From NCBI RefSeq assembly GCF_003074055.1, contig NZ_CP029043.1, positions 7,556,501-7,620,500 of the forward strand: a DNA stretch of 64,000 nucleotides, in the 5' to 3' direction. Positions 61,028 through 64,000 of the stretch are shown here, one piece after another; the stretch's first letter is position 1; each line of letters starts with the position of its first letter. The notes beneath the pieces were generated by a model, which did no database searches, was not told where the DNA came from, and saw only the letters and a list, made by a program, of their open reading frames with translations. The DNA is from Streptomyces nigra. Lineage in GTDB: Bacteria; Actinomycetota; Actinomycetes; Streptomycetales; Streptomycetaceae. The translations under genes were made by a program, and so were the position numbers.

Positions 61028-62017
61028 ATGCTTGTTCTGGGCCGCTCACAGGTCGAGTCCCTGCTCGACATGGACGCGCTGATCGACGCCCTGGCCCCGG
61101 CGATGGCAGACCTCAGTGAGGGGCGCGCCTCGGTACCCGACCGCGTCGCCGCCCAGGTGCCAGCACACGATGGATTCCTGGCGGCCATGCCGGGCTTCCT
61201 GCCGTCGGCCGGGGTGCTCATGACCAAACTGGTGTCCCTCTTCCCGCACAACGACGGAGCACGACTGCCCACACATCAGGCGGTGATCGTGGCGTTCGAT
61301 CCGGACACCGGCGAACCCGTTGCCGTACTGGACGGCACGGCCATCACCGCGGCGCGGACCGGCGCCTGCTCCGCGCTCTCGGCGAGGCTGCTGGCCCGTG
61401 AGGACGCGACGGTGCTGGCGGTGCTGGGCACCGGCGTGCAGGCCCGTTCCCACGCCCGCGCGATCTGCCGGGTCCGGCCGATCCGGCAGATCCGCGTGGC
61501 CGGCCGGGACCCGGCAAAAGCCGCCGCCCTGGCCGAGGAACTCTCAGGAGTGCTGGAGGCCGAGGTCCAGGCCGTGTCCGGCTACGCCGAGGCGCTCGAC
61601 GGCGCGGACATCGCCGCCGCCACGACGCACGCTGTCGAACCCGTGATCCGCCGCCCCTGGCTGACACCCGGGGTGCACATCACGTCCGTGGGCTACAACC
61701 CGGCCGGCCGCGAGGTCGACGACGCCACGGTCGTAGAGGCGCTGATGTGTGTCGAATCGCGCCGAGCCGTGCTCGCCCCGCTCCCCGCGGGCAGCAACGA
61801 CCTGCTCGCCCCGATCCGTGACGGCCTCATCACGGCCGAGCACGTGCACGCCGAGCTGGGCGAACTCATCGTCGGCGACAAGCCGGGGCGCACCGCGCCG
61901 GACCAGATCACCCTCTACAAGTCGGTAGGCGTGGCCGTGCAGGACGCCGCGGCGACGGCCCTGGTCGTCGCGTCGGCCCGCGAGCGGTCGATCGGCGAGG
62001 AGATCACGCTGCGGTGA
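61028..62017 (+). CDS. ornithine cyclodeaminase/mu-crystallin family protein
   Basis: 329 residues from ATG 61028 with AGGAGG nine bases upstream. Substrate region with MTKLVSLFPHN (Lys) and NAD(P) motif VLAVLGTGVQARSHARAI; ITSVGYNPAGREVDD near the C-terminus is conserved in the family. Could be a cyclodeaminase, alanine dehydrogenase or ketimine reductase. The neighbours give no clue. Confidence 0.9.
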   Translation: MLVLGRSQVESLLDMDALIDALAPAMADLSEGRASVPDRVAAQVPAHDGFLAAMPGFLPSAGVLMTKLVSLFPHNDGARLPTHQAVIVAFDPDTGEPVAVLDGTAITAARTGACSALSARLLAREDATVLAVLGTGVQARSHARAICRVRPIRQIRVAGRDPAKAAALAEELSGVLEAEVQAVSGYAEALDGADIAAATTHAVEPVIRRPWLTPGVHITSVGYNPAGREVDDATVVEALMCVESRRAVLAPLPAGSNDLLAPIRDGLITAEHVHAELGELIVGDKPGRTAPDQITLYKSVGVAVQDAAATALVVASARERSIGEEITLR

Positions 62018-62402
62018 CGCCGCCGTCGGCGCGCGGGACATGGCGCCGGACGCGTTCGCCCGTACGCGGCGGCGCGCAAGCGCGTACGCCGACATCCCAG
62101 CCACCTGACCCCGCGGGAGGGTGTCCAGCGCCGGTTACGCGCCAGGCACCCCCGGCATTCCGGGCGTTGAGGGCCTCGCTGGTGGCTTACGCCTCCTGCC
62201 GAGTGCCGGGCCATGGTCCATCCAGCGGTCCGGAAGGGGCGTGACCAGACCACCCACCCCTTTCGGATCGCCCAGGCCGGCAGCGCCCAGCACAGTAGGG
62301 ACGCCCCTCTTGGAGGACTTCAGCGGATTGTCCGTGATGGGGCTCCGTGGTCCTCAAGAGCACGCAATGGAGCAGTAGTTGAGGCCGGGTCCTATCCGGC
62401 CT
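62018..62402. other. intergenic, nothing recognised
   Basis: About 385 bases with no supported frame or repeat. Confidence 0.4.
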
Positions 62403-62969
62403 TCATTCGCTTTCGTTGATCACCACCTGCGGTTGGTCATCGGCCAGGTCTCGCAGTGGGCCAGGCATCGTTACGGCACGTTCCAAGGCAGCGTCGGGAT
62501 GGGGTCGCTGGCCGATCCGGACTCCCCATGGCGTGTGTTGTGTTCGGTGGTCGGGTGGGTCGGGGGTTTGTGCCGGGTCTGGGTGTGGTGGTTTCGGTCG
62601 TGCTCGACCTGCCTGTCCAGGCAGCACGACGAGTAACGACACCGATACCGCCAGCGTCACGGCACGGTGCCCGGCCCGCACCGCGCCGTACACCGCAATC
62701 AGGTAGGAGACAGCGAGAACCTCAAAACCCGCCGCCTCGTACCCCACCGCGCACACGCCGGTCACGGCCAGCACGGCAAGCGCAGCCCTGCGACGCGCGG
62801 CCAGCGCCAGACCGCCCACCGCCAGCAGCACAGCCGAACAGCCGAACAGCCCACGCTCCCCGCCCGGGTGCTGCCCGGACAACCCGGTGCCCAGCAGCAG
62901 TACCGCCACACTGACGGCGATCCCCCAGTTCATGGCACCGGCCGGGACACGAAAACGCCCTGTGCCCAT
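62403..62969 (-). pseudogene. N-terminal membrane part of a sensor kinase, truncated
   Basis: 188 codons, of which ~13-120 form four membrane segments (NWGIAVSVAVLLLGTGLSGQ, SYLIAVYGAVRAGHRAVTLA) in the pattern of streptomycete histidine-kinase sensor domains. After about residue 120 the sequence turns into Pro-rich filler; the kinase and HATPase domains are absent. May instead be a stand-alone membrane protein. Confidence 0.4.
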
Positions 62970-63203
62970 GCGCGCACCCTAGCTGCACCCCGCTGCCGGC
63001 GGATCCGGCCTGCGGACGAGCGGCCGACTACCGCACCCGCGGTACCCGCCCGCCGCCTGCCATGCGCGCGGCAGTCGACTGCCCTGCCGGCGGCAGCGCG
63101 AAAAGACTGCCCCCGCCGGACGACCAGCCGTGCCACCGACCGGCACGCTCAAGGCACCACACAAAAACCGCGACAATCCCCACACATCAAGGAGGGGAAC
63201 GCC

Positions 63204-63602
63204 ATGAGCGCAGCACATGTCCTGGTGGCGGCCGCCGAGGGCGGAGTCATCGGCGACGGGCGCACGGGCGCCAACCCGGCCCTCTGGGTCGGACTGACCG
63301 GCGTGGCCATCGGCTGGCTTTTCCTGGCCCGCATCGCCGGCCGTATCAGCACCGGCAACGCCCGCACCGGCGCCCTGCCGGCCTTGGCGGTGGGCGTGGC
63401 CGGCGCGGCCCTGGCGGTGCTGCACCTGGCTACCTCCAGCGGCGGCCCCGGCACCGGCAACGGAATGGTGGGAGCCGTCGCGGCCATCCCTTTGGGGCTG
63501 ATCGCCATGTTCCTCGGCCGGCGTGCTCTCACTCGCTCCCGGCACACCGGACAAGGCGCCGACCCCACTGGACACGAGCGCAAGCTCGGGCCCACTCCGT
63601 AA
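63204..63602 (+). CDS. DUF6223 family membrane protein
   Basis: 132 residues from ATG 63204 behind AAGGAGGGG. Three membrane segments (about 27-46, 58-78, 89-106) with Gly/Ala-rich turns (GRTGANPALWVGLTGVAIGW, GRISTGNARTGALPALAVGV), matching this small family. Function unknown. Confidence 0.78.
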   Translation: MSAAHVLVAAAEGGVIGDGRTGANPALWVGLTGVAIGWLFLARIAGRISTGNARTGALPALAVGVAGAALAVLHLATSSGGPGTGNGMVGAVAAIPLGLIAMFLGRRALTRSRHTGQGADPTGHERKLGPTP

Positions 63603-63636
63603 GCGACGCAGCACAACGGTCCGCCCGGACGTACGC

Positions 63637-63659
63637 CTTCGGGGCGGCACCCCGAAGGT
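63637..63659 (+). terminator. hairpin terminator after the DUF6223 gene
   Basis: CCTTCGGGG/CCCCGAAGG, a 9-bp perfect stem with a 5-base loop, 35 bases past the stop. Confidence 0.65.
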
Positions 63660-63806
63660 GCAGGTGAGCGGTTCAGCCCGCCCGGCGGGCGCTGACGGCC
63701 CGGCGTATGCCATAGACGGCGAGGGAGGCGGGCGGGCAGGGCGAGGCCGGTTCGCGACGTGCGTGGGTCTTCCGGCAGCGAGCGCCGGGACTGGCGACCG
63801 CAAGAC

Positions 63807-63826
63807 ACATCAATTCCATTTGATGT
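63807..63826. promoter_or_regulatory. ArsR-type operator
   Basis: ACATCAATTCCATTTGATGT is a palindrome with perfect 7-bp arms and contains ATCAA-N6-TTGAT, the usual ArsR/SmtB box. It lies 12 bases before the regulator's GTG. Confidence 0.7.
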
Positions 63827-63838
63827 ATTTTTGTCTTT

Positions 63839-64000
63839 GTGAGGCCTGCGGATCCTGCCATCCCGGCATTCGTGCAGCTGGCCGCCCACCCGCTGCGGTG
63901 GAAGCTGCTGACCGAACTGGCCGCGAGCGACTTCCGCGTGCGTGAACTGGTGGAGCGGACCGGCCAGCCGCAGAACCTGATCTCCTACCACCTGCGGCTG
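63839..64000 (+). CDS. ArsR family regulator, partial at window end
   Basis: 54 codons are visible from GTG 63839. PAFVQLAAHPLRWKLLTELA and FRVRELVERTGQPQNLISYH form the winged HTH of ArsR proteins. No ribosome-binding site, so the message may be leaderless. Relatives beginning this way may continue into a low-molecular-weight phosphatase-like (arsenate reductase) domain; whether this one does lies beyond the window. Confidence 0.8.
   Translation, partial: MRPADPAIPAFVQLAAHPLRWKLLTELAASDFRVRELVERTGQPQNLISYHLRL

Noticed and set aside
1..64000. tRNA, rRNA and CRISPR arrays
   Set aside because: No cloverleaf with a GGTTCGAATCC-like arm, no rRNA sequence and no regularly spaced direct repeats were found by reading.

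Overview
The window reads as actinobacterial chromosome, most likely Streptomyces or a close relative. GC is very high, third codon positions are almost all G or C, GTG and TTG starts are frequent, and the gene families (WhiB-type, DUF6223, DUF6510, FadR-type GntR, DUF2254) fit. Identification is by reading motifs only; no database search was run.

Layout. 0-12.5 kb: membrane proteins and redox enzymes: AI-2E exporter, thioredoxin-reductase-like flavoprotein, cation:proton antiporter, a molybdopterin oxidoreductase/ferredoxin reductase/DUF6510 trio, VOC, MDR and NmrA-type proteins, an RraA-like protein, a DUF2254 membrane protein and a pyridine nucleotide-disulfide oxidoreductase. 13-19.7 kb: short-chain dehydrogenases and an aldo/keto reductase paired with TetR or LysR regulators, with clear palindromic operators in the divergent intergenic regions. 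19.7-20.3 kb: decayed gene fragments and an IS481 tail.

20.6-33.3 kb is the most coherent system: a sugar-acid regulon that looks like the oxidative L-fucose (6-deoxyhexose) pathway. A secreted beta-helix glycosidase-like protein releases sugar. An ABC importer takes it up. A RhaM-type mutarotase, an aldo/keto sugar dehydrogenase, a lactonase, an enolase-superfamily dehydratase and an SDR then act in series. A FadR-type GntR regulator lies at the end. The operator AGCATACGTATKATGTTT recurs in front of every transcription unit and over the regulator's own start. The last cleavage enzyme is missing and a zinc alcohol dehydrogenase is extra.

34-51 kb is devoted to ions and pH: carbonic anhydrase plus SulP transporter, Na+/alanine symporter, NhaA and CPA1 Na+/H+ antiporters, SPFH/NfeD pair, a K+ channel, and TrkH/TrkA. 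The two intact Na+/H+ antiporter genes, from unrelated families, share a nearly identical 25-nt core and a similar predicted fold in their leaders, a candidate cation- or pH-responsive RNA; a diverged third copy lies at 39.0 kb. Pseudogenes of a symporter and an antiporter lie among the intact genes.

51-64 kb is a mobile and decaying region: an IS5-family pseudogene, an intact IS5-type element with target duplication, an IS256 deletion derivative, small genes with in-frame stops, and a frameshifted WhiB-like gene. Among them are a PIMT-like (FxLD-type) methyltransferase preceded by a 32-codon peptide, an acyl-CoA synthetase, a membrane-anchored Mrr-like nuclease, an ornithine-cyclodeaminase-like enzyme and, cut by the window end, an ArsR regulator with its operator. 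The many frameshifts could be true decay or, in part, assembly error; both are flagged.
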